From the NCBI GenBank assembly GCA_031082315.1, contig JAVHLC010000006.1, forward strand, positions 80,560 through 144,559: 64,000 nt of DNA. Reading direction: 5' to 3'. The translations under genes were made by a program, and so were the position numbers. Positions 45,206-52,532 of this stretch are shown here, piece by piece; the first letter of the stretch is position 1; each line of letters opens with the position of its first letter. The notes beneath the pieces were generated by a model, which was given only the letters and a program-made list of their open reading frames with translations, ran no database searches and was not told the origin of the DNA. This DNA comes from Thermodesulfobacteriota bacterium (lineage in GTDB: Bacteria; Desulfobacterota; QYQD01).

Positions 45206-45439
45206 ATGAGAACTGTGCAGATGACACTCGATGACGATCTGGTAGAGGCGGTAGACCGTGCTGCGAAACGGCTTCACACATCACGATCGGCTTTTACCAG
45301 GGATGCGTTGCGTGATGCGCTCACGCGCTACAGTGTAGCAAGGCTCGAGCAGAAGCACCGCCGGGGATACAAGGCGCAACCCGTCAAGAAGGGCGAGTTC
45401 AGCGTGTGGGAAGATGAGCAGGCGTGGGGGGGTGAATGA
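45206..45439 (+). CDS. Ribbon-helix-helix antitoxin (MazE type)
   Basis: A 77-residue protein with an RHH domain: strand MRTVQMTLDDDLVEAVD, helices RAAKRLHTSRSAFTRDAL. The C-terminus (FSVWEDEQAWGGE) is the toxin-binding tail. The ATG at 45,206 follows AGGGAGGG; the frame could be opened upstream but that sequence is the duplicated region. Its stop overlaps the toxin start (ATGA). Likely represses its own promoter through the palindrome. Confidence 0.87.
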   Translation: MRTVQMTLDDDLVEAVDRAAKRLHTSRSAFTRDALRDALTRYSVARLEQKHRRGYKAQPVKKGEFSVWEDEQAWGGE

Positions 45440-45747
45440 AACGGGGAGAAGTTCGCTGGTACAAGTTCCTCCATCCTGATAAAAAGCGTCCCGTGCTCAT
45501 ACTGACGCGAGATTCCATTCTTGACTATCTCGGTGAAGTCACCATAGCGCCTATTACTACCACCATCAGGGACATCCCAAGCGAGGTCTTTCTTTCTCGG
45601 CAAGACGGGCTGCCTCACGATTGTGTCGTGAACTGTGATCATATCCAAACTGTATCGAAAGGCAAGATAGGCTCACTCATCACAACTCTCCCGGCAAACA
45701 AGATGATTGAAGCTGGACGTGCCATCGCATTCGCACTGAATCTCTGA
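45436..45747 (+). CDS. MazF/PemK-type mRNA interferase toxin
   Basis: A 103-residue toxin beginning MKRGEVRWYKFLHPDKKRPV, with VLILTRDSILDYLGEVTIAP, then LSRQDGLPHDCVVNCDHIQT and the late LITTLPANKM segment, all typical of the MazF/PemK fold. Overlaps the antitoxin by 4 bases. Second of three TA pairs in this window. Confidence 0.88.
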   Translation: MKRGEVRWYKFLHPDKKRPVLILTRDSILDYLGEVTIAPITTTIRDIPSEVFLSRQDGLPHDCVVNCDHIQTVSKGKIGSLITTLPANKMIEAGRAIAFALNL

Positions 45748-45862
45748 AGAGAAGAAGGGTTGTCCATTGCTTTATAACTTTAAGGCATTTTTGCTCACTT
45801 ACTCTTCAGTTCCTCGATCCATTCCGGCGGGGCGCCGGCGCGGTAGGCATCCTGGTAGCCCC

Positions 45863-45993
45863 CTACCTGTGGGAGGAATACCAGAAGGCCCTCAAGGCGG
45901 AAAAGACCATCCCCTGCCAGGTGGGAATATGCAAGCGGTGCGGGGTGTGCTGATACACAAAATGGCAAAGCGCATTAACCGTGAGGTTAAGAC
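45863..45993 (+). pseudogene. Duplicated 3' fragment of the radical SAM gene (direct repeat 2)
   Basis: Carries the terminal codons (YLWEEYQKALKAEKTIPCQV then GICKRCGVC and a stop) and about 40 bases of downstream sequence of the radical SAM gene, without a start. Differences from copy 1 are mostly synonymous (for example GAG for GAA), which suggests the second copy came from a diverged homologue or is old. It directly abuts the cassette array. Confidence 0.85.
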
Positions 45994-45997
45994 CTTA

Positions 45998-46402
45998 TCA
46001 CGCGGGCAATAGATTCTCTTGAGTTTTCTGGTTCGATTGGATCTTTTTTTCAAAAGGCAAACTTATGGTTTCTGAACTCTCGAACTGATATGTTGCAACA
46101 AAAATGAACAAAATAAGGGTACAAGAAAACATGACAAGCCCAGCAATTGACCATCGTCTTTGCACTTTCTTAAAATGTTCAATGCTTTCCCATTTCTTAT
46201 TGTGCCATGCCCACTGATTTCCTTTCGCCCCACAGACAAATGGCATGAAAATGGTACAAAAAGGCACAAAGACAAGGAAAGGGAGATATGAATTATTTCC
46301 TATCCCCCAAATCCATGTGGATAGAAATGCTCCCCAATTCCATCCTTTGATTTCAGAAGGTATCTCGTTAACTAAATTTTTTCCGGGTGCATTATTATTC
46401 AT
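45998..46402 (-). CDS. Small two-helix membrane protein in an integron cassette
   Basis: A 134-residue protein: IKGWNWGAFLSTWIWGIGNN, hydrophobic PFLVFVPFCTIFMPFVCGAKG, the WAWHNKKWESIEHFKKVQRRW motif, and a second helix SIAGLVMFSCTLILFIFVA. Proteins with this WNWGAFL...W-x-W-x(N/H)K pattern occur in integron cassettes; the role is unknown. ATG at 46,402 follows AAGGAG; the upstream in-frame codons lie in the attC site. The predicted R'' core of this cassette (46,031-46,037) lies inside the last 13 codons. Confidence 0.7.
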   Translation of the reverse strand: MNNNAPGKNLVNEIPSEIKGWNWGAFLSTWIWGIGNNSYLPFLVFVPFCTIFMPFVCGAKGNQWAWHNKKWESIEHFKKVQRRWSIAGLVMFSCTLILFIFVATYQFESSETISLPFEKKIQSNQKTQENLLPA

Positions 46403-46418
46403 GATTTTCTCCTTTTTC

Positions 46419-46493
46419 ATCGAACGCGCCGCATAACCGGCTGGTAATGGAGCGCAGCGAATTTGCCAGTCCGGGTTAATGCGGTTGTTGGGC
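46419..46493 (-). repeat. attC site between the phosphoesterase and membrane protein cassettes
   Basis: On the minus strand: R'' GCCCAAC, then an imperfect hairpin (CCGCATTAA...CCGGACTGG / CCAGCCGG...TTATGCGG, with the extrahelical A typical of attC), then R' GTTCGAT. 75 bases long. The central block CTGGCAAAT...GCTGCGCTCC is shared with the attC at 51,447. Confidence 0.8.
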
Positions 46494-46496
46494 AAT

Positions 46497-46658
46497 TTTT
46501 ATGATTTTATGGATGTCCCTATTGCCCACTCGGCTCCAGACATCGGCCACCTGCCGGGATGCATCTTTAACGCGCCCATTTTCCTGCATTTTCACTGGGC
46601 CGCTGACAGCTCAGTGGTAAACTGCTTCGGAATATTGGATTCGAAGTGGTCGTGCCAT
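46497..46658 (-). pseudogene. Remnant of a REP-associated tyrosine transposase gene
   Basis: On the minus strand, GGTCAAATCTATTTTCTTGA then AGGAGGC lead into ATGGCACGACC, which reads MARPLRIQYSEAVYH and a stop. This is the conserved N-terminus of REP-associated transposases (usually MARPLRIEYPGAVYHV). The rest of the gene is missing; what follows (for example DIHKIIKI) may be a distal scrap. It lies between the phosphoesterase stop and its attC. Confidence 0.6.
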
Positions 46659-46771
46659 GCCTCCTGTTACTCTCCTATGCAATTCAAGAAAATAGATTTG
46701 ACCCCATATCCCCCCGCGCATTGCTTGGATACCCTTACGTTGGCGCCTGCGAGGCTACCCCGGTTATCTGC

Positions 46772-49723
46772 CTACCCCCATCCCGGCCTGCTGATTTTGA
46801 ACGAGGAATCCTTCCTGAAGAGATCGTTTTCACCGCGTGCAAGGCACAGTTTGAAATTCTGGTGCCTGATATAAAAACCAGGGAAGTTGACAGATTCAAA
46901 CGAGTAAAGAACACCCTCGTTCCAGACGGGAATCATTTTGAAGCTGGCGTCTTTTCTGAACAGGTCCGTATCGACATATGGACTCAGTCTGAAGATGAAA
47001 TTTTCGTGGCGCAGATAATGGCCGGGGTAATTTACCGATTGAAGCGAGAAGTATCGTTCATACGGATGTGCGGGAGAGGTCAGCCCCGGAGCGATCCTGA
47101 ATGTTGCATCGCGCCGTTCAGCGGCGGTCTGTATTTTTGCTATCTCACCCAGATAATTTTTATGGCGTATGAAATAACTAGGAAAGTTGAATGATTCTAG
47201 TACGATCTGGCCGGATGTTTCCCCCTCGATAAGGGTAAATGTCTCCCAGGGACCGATTGCGGTTCGGTTTGCAACAAGGGAACCGCCCCCGCCACCCTCC
47301 GCGCAGACATACTTTCCATTATTGGCGCGTAGCGCCACATTATTTTCTCCAACGCCAATGAGGGTGAATGTTGCAGAAGGGTCAATCTTGTTCAGGCCCG
47401 CATCCAGGAGACCATTATTTTTCACGCGGACATACCGGTTGATATAGGCGGCGCGGATTGCCACCTTGCCGGATTCCATGTGAATCAACTCCATATTTCT
47501 CCACGGGTCGGTCTTGCCGCACGTTGCCGTGATTTCATAACCGCCTGGATTGCCCAGATACTGACCATTCTGTGCGGCCAGCGCAATGATGCGGCATCCA
47601 GGAATATAATTTCCGGTTTTCCGGACGTTTTCAAAGCCGATGCTCTTCATGGTCAAGCTGGTCGGGATTTGACCACGAACCACAATCTCACGATATTGCG
47701 GCTCCCGATTCTTTATAGCCCCTGAGGTCATCAGCAACGGGCTGTTTTGCTTCAGCCACTCATATCTAGCGCCAAGCGAAAGAAGTTCGGCGGCATTGAT
47801 TCCATCATCAATATTGACCGGTACAAAAATACTTTTGGAGTACTCATTCGTGAAAAAGCAAGTCGCCCCGTCTTTCTTCTGACCTACCCGAAGTTCATGC
47901 GCATTGTGTGTGTGACCGGAAAAGAAGAGAACCGGCTGGTTCGTTTGCTTCCCGATTTCGTGTGTGATGCTCTTTAACAAGGCGGTATGCCGGCCATCCG
48001 CGCAACTGAAGTTCAGGTAAGGGTCCCGAGCGCTGTGTTTGAAATACTCCGTATTATGGACGGGAAACCCCTTGGATTCTATAGCCTTGATAATCGCATT
48101 TTTCCCGCCAAGTTCCGGCTCTGCCTTGTTTTCTTCATAATCAGGTATGCTCAGCACTGATTGCAGGTGGCTGCAGAGACGACTCCAATTCTGCGTCAAT
48201 ACAGGCATGCGAGGTCTTAATTCATTTTTCCGCACGGATTCACGGTAGAGATCGAAAGCATCATATTCTCCCATATACCTTGGCAGACTGATCAATGGCG
48301 CGTGCGTGAAAATGAAGATCAGTTGTTCCTTTTGCGGGTTCATTGCCTGTGCTAACAAGTTCAGGTGTTCTTGAGTGATTCCACGGCTATGCGGACCTCC
48401 CTTAACAAAATCATGAAACCAGTCAGGGAAATCCTTCAGGTCCAACTCATCGTATACGAGGTCCTCCTGCTTTGGAAACTGATCATGCGCGGTATTCAGG
48501 CATAGGATGCTGGTGTTTCCCATCTGAAAAGTAAAATCCAGATCATAATTAACCGTGCAGAGATATTGCGAAAGAATCCATGATCGTGGTTTTATTAACC
48601 AGTATGAATAGTCTTGGTCCAGGGAAGCTTTCCACTCGTTCGTCCTGAACTCCTTGAAGGTTTTCCGCGAAGCGATGAGCTCATGCTTGCCGGCTTTGCG
48701 GGGGAAGGCCCAAAAGTCGTATTCATTTCCCTCCTTTTCCAGCAGACCGAATGAACCATATTCGTCGCGTTTATAGAGCTCTTTGTCGAAGAGAGAAAGC
48801 TTGCAGTTCCAATCGAGGAGCACTTCGTTCGAACGATAATCATGATTGCCCAGGATGGTGAAAAGCGGACATCTGAGGGCTTCACCCTTGTGATCCCGGC
48901 CGGTGATGATCTCATGAAATTGTTCCACGTTCGAATTCCATGCCGAGCCCGCCGCAGCTTTTCGCCGGTCCGGGGCGAAACCTTGCTGCCCGCAGACATA
49001 ACGGCCATCCCAGTATCCGTCAAAATAGTAATCAACGATATCGCCCGTGAGAACAACAATCACACTCTCGTTTGCCAGTCGCTGATTGGCCTCTCTGATA
49101 AAAGCGCGCAGATTATCGTTGGGATTGATATACCGGTCTTTCAGTTCCTGGGATTCCGTAAGATTGCGGACCTCGCACAAGATCCCGGGGATCAGATCAT
49201 TTCTTTTCGAGATATGCGTATCGGTGATATGGAGGATGGTAAACTTGTCCGACGTTTTCAACGTTTCGTGCACATACACCGCGTGATAATTCTTCCGGCC
49301 CTGCCAATTCACATGAAAAAGGTTGGGCCAGCCGAATGTGTCTTTGAGCTTCTTGGAGGAATCCTTATTAATTCCGACTTCCACTCGCGCTTCCCACCGG
49401 AACCCGTTTCGGTATTGCTGATGCTGGTTGGTTTGCGCATGGATAACCTTCCCATAATCATCTTTGTATGATGGATGCCGGAAATACCCATAAACCCGGT
49501 ATACCGTCAACGGCATGGTAACCGTACCCCGGCTGATTATCGGGGGGTCATTTCTCAAGAGTGCCAGGATCTGAGGTATGGAAGGGTAGGACACTTCTTC
49601 TTCTTTCTCCTCTTTGCCCTCGTGCCAGTCTTTTATGTACGCGATGGTGATTTCAAAACGCTCCAGTTCTCCGGGCTCTAATATCAAGGGTTTCCCCAGG
49701 TTCGGACGTACGATACGGATCAT
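46772..49723 (-). CDS. Calcineurin-like metallophosphoesterase with beta-trefoil (fascin-like and AbfB-type) C-terminus
   Basis: A 983-residue protein. Metallophosphoesterase motifs in order: ILHITDTHISK (about residue 178), VVLTGDIVDYY, TILGNHDYRS, FIFTHAPLIS and FFSGHTHNAHELR (about 620). The C-terminal 300 residues hold a fascin-like trefoil (IALAAQNGQYLGNPGG; VALRANNGKYVCAEGGGGG) and three AbfB-type repeats (LESFNFPSYFIRHKN; LQSVNYPGHYLRHEN; FESVNFPGFYIRHQN), which bind sugars in other proteins. No signal peptide is evident. The upstream open frame lies in an intron; ATG at 49,723 follows AGGAGGAGG. At 3 kb it is very large for an integron cassette. Substrate unknown. Confidence 0.85.
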   Translation of the reverse strand: MIRIVRPNLGKPLILEPGELERFEITIAYIKDWHEGKEEKEEEVSYPSIPQILALLRNDPPIISRGTVTMPLTVYRVYGYFRHPSYKDDYGKVIHAQTNQHQQYRNGFRWEARVEVGINKDSSKKLKDTFGWPNLFHVNWQGRKNYHAVYVHETLKTSDKFTILHITDTHISKRNDLIPGILCEVRNLTESQELKDRYINPNDNLRAFIREANQRLANESVIVVLTGDIVDYYFDGYWDGRYVCGQQGFAPDRRKAAAGSAWNSNVEQFHEIITGRDHKGEALRCPLFTILGNHDYRSNEVLLDWNCKLSLFDKELYKRDEYGSFGLLEKEGNEYDFWAFPRKAGKHELIASRKTFKEFRTNEWKASLDQDYSYWLIKPRSWILSQYLCTVNYDLDFTFQMGNTSILCLNTAHDQFPKQEDLVYDELDLKDFPDWFHDFVKGGPHSRGITQEHLNLLAQAMNPQKEQLIFIFTHAPLISLPRYMGEYDAFDLYRESVRKNELRPRMPVLTQNWSRLCSHLQSVLSIPDYEENKAEPELGGKNAIIKAIESKGFPVHNTEYFKHSARDPYLNFSCADGRHTALLKSITHEIGKQTNQPVLFFSGHTHNAHELRVGQKKDGATCFFTNEYSKSIFVPVNIDDGINAAELLSLGARYEWLKQNSPLLMTSGAIKNREPQYREIVVRGQIPTSLTMKSIGFENVRKTGNYIPGCRIIALAAQNGQYLGNPGGYEITATCGKTDPWRNMELIHMESGKVAIRAAYINRYVRVKNNGLLDAGLNKIDPSATFTLIGVGENNVALRANNGKYVCAEGGGGGSLVANRTAIGPWETFTLIEGETSGQIVLESFNFPSYFIRHKNYLGEIAKIQTAAERRDATFRIAPGLTSPAHPYERYFSLQSVNYPGHYLRHENFIFRLSPYVDTDLFRKDASFKMIPVWNEGVLYSFESVNFPGFYIRHQNFKLCLARGENDLFRKDSSFKISRPGWG

Positions 49724-49744
49724 GGCATCCTCCTCCTTTATGAA

Positions 49745-49805
49745 GCCCAACGAATAGTTCACCGGCCCACTCGGCGAAGCCGTAGTGGGTCGGGTGAAAC
49801 GCGAG
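49745..49805 (-). repeat. attC site, 5'-exon part interrupted by the group II intron
   Basis: Plus strand GCCCAAC at 49,745 (minus-strand R' GTTGGGC), then a near-perfect hairpin (TTCACCGGCCCACT-CGGC-GAA-GCCG, then AGTGGGTCGGGTGAA) and ACGCGAG at the intron edge. The rest of the R'' core (TTAGGC) is at 50,621-50,626, after the intron. Confidence 0.85.
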
Positions 49806-50620
49806 GTGTACGCCCGGCATGGGCGTGAACTTATGGGGTGAAAACCCCCTGTACGTGAACCCTGCCCACGTAGTGATACGTTAGCAGAAGTACTAGCCGA
49901 AGGCAAGGGCGGAATCGTGAGAGACCGTCTGAAGGGTTCGAAGCGCAGCGGAGACCACGAGCCAACGGCGAGAGCGACCGTAGGGAGCGGTAACCCGGAG
50001 CGCAAAGCTATGAGCCGACGAACAGACAAAATCGTCAGGATGAACGATTTTGAACAGCTTTGCTGGCCCGAAGGGCGAGCCACAGGACGTGGCGAGTAAA
50101 CGGCATACAAGGCCAAGTCTCCGGGCAAGTCAGCACCACATGACGAAGCCCCGGGTTCGGGAGATATGGTAAATGCCGCGGTTGTGTAGCGAAAGTCCAC
50201 GTCCTTATCCGGGGAGATCTGCTCAACGAGCGTCCTTGGTTTGCTACGGGAGCCGGACTGAGGCCCATTTCGAAAGGAATGGATAAGCCACCGTACCCTA
50301 AGGCAGCCCAGGAAGCGTCCCAAGGGGTAACCCATGGGGTGATTGAGCAGAAGTCAGCAGAGGCCATAGCAGGCGTGAACCGCCGAAGGGCCGAACATGA
50401 AGCAGGGAAGGAGTAGCAATGAGCTTTCATGACACGATGAATCCGACCGGAGGAGTGGACATGGGGCGCGTCATTGAAGTACCCGACCCGGATCAACACC
50501 AGACTCGTAGGTGAACATCTACTGTCCGGCTACGGCCCGATAGGCTTCATGAACCGCCTGGTGCGGACCCGCATGCCAGGTGGTGTGGGGGCTGGGGGCT
50601 AAAACCCCCTGGCTACCCGA
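49806..50620 (+). mobile_element. Group IIC (attC-type) intron without reverse transcriptase
   Basis: Starts GTGTACGCCCGGCATGGGCG, as group IIC introns do (GTGYGCCCGGCATGGG). Later landmarks are GGGTGAAAACCCCC, GTTAGCAGAAGTACTAGCCG, CCGGGGAGATCTG, AGAAGTCAGCAGAGGCCATA and a 34-nt domain V at 50,551-50,584 (GAACCGCC...AGGTGGT) with the CGC triad. Domain VI (GGGGGCTAAAACCCCC) and CTACCCGA end it. Between about 50,410 and 50,520, where the maturase gene should lie, only a ~100-base remnant remains. It is on the plus strand, opposite to the cassettes, as IIC-attC introns are. The 3' end is uncertain by 1-2 bases. Confidence 0.88.
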
Positions 50621-50626
50621 TTAGGC
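50621..50626 (-). repeat. attC site, 3'-exon part (R'' core remainder)
   Basis: TTAGGC here, joined to the G at 49,805, gives GTTAGGC, i.e. minus-strand R'' GCCTAAC. That equals the reverse complement of the R' core (GTTAGGC) at the 5' edge of the methyltransferase cassette. Confidence 0.8.
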
Positions 50627-50658
50627 TTCTTCATTTTGTCTTTTCATCTGCCAACGCA

Positions 50659-51405
50659 TCACCGCGTCATCAGCGCGAACACGCCCCAGCCCAGGTATTC
50701 ACGCGTGTAAGCGGCGTAGCGCTCGGGTTCCGAGGTTAGTTTGGCTCGAACATCTTTCGCGAACTCGTCGTCGGGATTGGCTTCAAGCCATCGGCGCATG
50801 GTGAGCCACTTGGCCGCCTCGTATCTGTCCCAGCTGTCTTGGTCTGCCAAAACCATTTCCACGACGTCGTAGCCGAGGTGGCCGAAAGACGCGAGAAGTT
50901 CTGGAAGCAGGAGAAAGTCGGAGATTGAGCCGGCAAGACACCCCCTGGCAACATCTTCCGTCGGCGGTAACTGCCGCCAGTAGGGTTCGCCGATGAGGAT
51001 GATCCCTCCGGGGCGGAGGCTCTGCGCCAGAAGCTCGATGGTGCCGACGACTCCCCCAGCGATCCACGTGGCACCGAGACAGGCTGCCACACCGGCCTTC
51101 TCGTCAGAGACGAAGCCGGCAGCATCGCCATGGATGAACTTGACTTGATCGGCGACACCGAGTTTTTCAGCGCGGAGTTTCGCTTGCTCGGTGAACAACT
51201 GGCTCATGTCGATGCCGGTGCCGATGACTCCGTAATCGCGTGCCCAGGTGCACAGCATCTCCCCCGAACCGCTGCCGAGGTCGAGCACTCGGGTTCCCGT
51301 TTCCAGACGCAGCGCCGCGCCGAGAGTGGCGAGCTTTTCGGGTGTGAACGGGTTATGGATGCGGTGAGCACTTTCGGTGATGTTGAAGATCCGTGGAATA
51401 TCCAA
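50659..51405 (-). CDS. Class I SAM-dependent methyltransferase in an integron cassette
   Basis: A 248-residue methyltransferase: motif I RVLDLGSGSGEMLCTWARD (residues 40-58), GTGIDMSQLFTEQAKLRAE, motif for adenine FIHGDAAGF, and LRPGGIILIGEPYWRQLPP. The C-terminal part is helical (WLTMRRWLEANPDDEFAKDV). The substrate is not clear; similar small methyltransferases act on metabolites. The gene starts 42 bases after the R' core of the preceding attC, as cassette genes do, and its own attC carries the intron. Confidence 0.88.
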   Translation of the reverse strand: MDIPRIFNITESAHRIHNPFTPEKLATLGAALRLETGTRVLDLGSGSGEMLCTWARDYGVIGTGIDMSQLFTEQAKLRAEKLGVADQVKFIHGDAAGFVSDEKAGVAACLGATWIAGGVVGTIELLAQSLRPGGIILIGEPYWRQLPPTEDVARGCLAGSISDFLLLPELLASFGHLGYDVVEMVLADQDSWDRYEAAKWLTMRRWLEANPDDEFAKDVRAKLTSEPERYAAYTREYLGWGVFALMTR

Positions 51406-51446
51406 TGCAGAAAATCTCCTTACGGGTGTGAATAGATTCGGTCACT

Positions 51447-51521
51447 GCCTAACGCCGTGGCTAAGAGGCTGGCAAAGGAGCGCAGCGGATTTGCCAGTCC
51501 TACTTCAGCCGCTGGTTCGCC
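51447..51521 (-). repeat. attC site between the HNH and methyltransferase cassettes
   Basis: Minus strand: R'' GGCGAAC, imperfect hairpin (GGCTGAAGTAGGACTGGCAAA / TTTGCCAGCCTCTTAGCC, with an extrahelical A after GG) and R' GTTAGGC. 75 bases, directly after the HNH stop. Its hairpin core is homologous to the attC at 46,419. Confidence 0.85.
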
Positions 51522-51536
51522 ATCCTTAATGAATGT

Positions 51537-52439
51537 TTAGAAACTAAAGGTATTTCCCCCACAAAATTCTAATCCGCCAAGTTTTCCATTTCTTAGTTCG
51601 ATACATTTTCCCCCATGACAAAAACGACAAGAGATAAAATCAAGTAAAGGAATTTTACCATCCTCACCAATATGATGCGCCACATGCCATCTTACTGCAG
51701 TACCGACAGGGTCATTTCTTCTGTATCCTATTGCCGCAATCTCAGGCATAAACTCCTGTATTTTTGAGAGTTCAATGTAAAACTGTTCTAAGTTCTCAAT
51801 TGGGACTGGCTGACCCACAAAATCAGGCATAACAGGAGTATCTTTTTGGACATATTCCTCGATTTCGCTGGGTGACCTACGAGAATAATAAAATTCAAGA
51901 CCAATACGACGTTCTTCTGACCAGATTTTTATTCGATTAGCAGAAGCGGAAATTGCAAGATCATGGATAGCGTCAGGAAAGGCGGAAAAGACATTTTCAT
52001 GCATTGTAGCAAGAATTTCATTGTTTTCATTCTTAAGGACGAAGTTAACAGTTGTTAATCCAACGTCATCTTTTCTAATTTCTAATATTGACTCACTAGA
52101 GATAGAAATTCTGCACCAATCTGGAGCATAACAGCCGCCAAGGCGAATAATACAATTCTCGGGCATCCAGGGGAATTTCGTTTTTACGAATTCTATAGGG
52201 TTTGGAGTTTGTTTGAAGCTTCTTAGCTGAGCAGAAGAAAAAGCACCGGAATCTGCCATCGGGTGGCATTGTGTGCAAAGGGCAATCATGCCTTCAGGAT
52301 TGTGGTGTTCTTTGACTGACCAGGGGGGGTCAAAATGGTGCCAACTTAAGAAAGGACTCCCGCAATTCGGCACAGGGCACCCATAGTTAACTTCTTGGCG
52401 TAAAATTCTCTTTACATTCAGAGGGGGATCACGATCCAT
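51537..52439 (-). CDS. HNH endonuclease-like protein in an integron cassette
   Basis: A 300-residue protein with an N-terminal HNH-like zinc motif: YGCPVPNCGSPFLSWHHFDP, then EHHNPEGMIALCTQCHPMAD (residues 18-65), that is two Cys pairs around HH and the HN-x8-H segment. The rest is a beta-rich domain of unknown type (DWCRISISSESILEIRKDDV; FVLKNENNEILATMHENVFS), and the end has CRFCHGGKCIELRNGKLGG, another possible zinc site. HNH proteins cut nucleic acids; here specificity is unknown. It lies between the DUF4062-HEAT and methyltransferase cassettes. Confidence 0.82.
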   Translation of the reverse strand: MDRDPPLNVKRILRQEVNYGCPVPNCGSPFLSWHHFDPPWSVKEHHNPEGMIALCTQCHPMADSGAFSSAQLRSFKQTPNPIEFVKTKFPWMPENCIIRLGGCYAPDWCRISISSESILEIRKDDVGLTTVNFVLKNENNEILATMHENVFSAFPDAIHDLAISASANRIKIWSEERRIGLEFYYSRRSPSEIEEYVQKDTPVMPDFVGQPVPIENLEQFYIELSKIQEFMPEIAAIGYRRNDPVGTAVRWHVAHHIGEDGKIPLLDFISCRFCHGGKCIELRNGKLGGLEFCGGNTFSF

Positions 52440-52468
52440 AGCTTATTATTTCTCTTCAATTTTATTAA

Positions 52469-52526
52469 GGCGAACGACCATGCTCAGGGGCTCTGTCACG
52501 CATTCTAATGCATGGAATTGTTATAA
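52469..52526 (-). repeat. attC site between the DUF4062 and HNH cassettes
   Basis: Minus strand: R'' TTATAAC, stem CCATGC / GCATGG, R' GTTCGCC. 58 bases, 7 bases after the DUF4062 gene stop. R'' mirrors the GTTATAA at the 5' edge of the same cassette (54,960-54,966). Confidence 0.75.
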
Positions 52527-52532
52527 GTTTTC

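Noticed and set aside
45767-46012. Open frame of 81 codons over the duplicated radical SAM end
   Set aside because: It is in a different frame from the gene fragment it covers and has no recognisable domain.
49724-50335. N-terminal extension of the phosphoesterase open frame (about 200 extra codons)
   Set aside because: The extension runs antisense through the group II intron and an attC hairpin and has low-complexity composition; the ATG at 49,723 with AGGAGGAGG explains the gene start.
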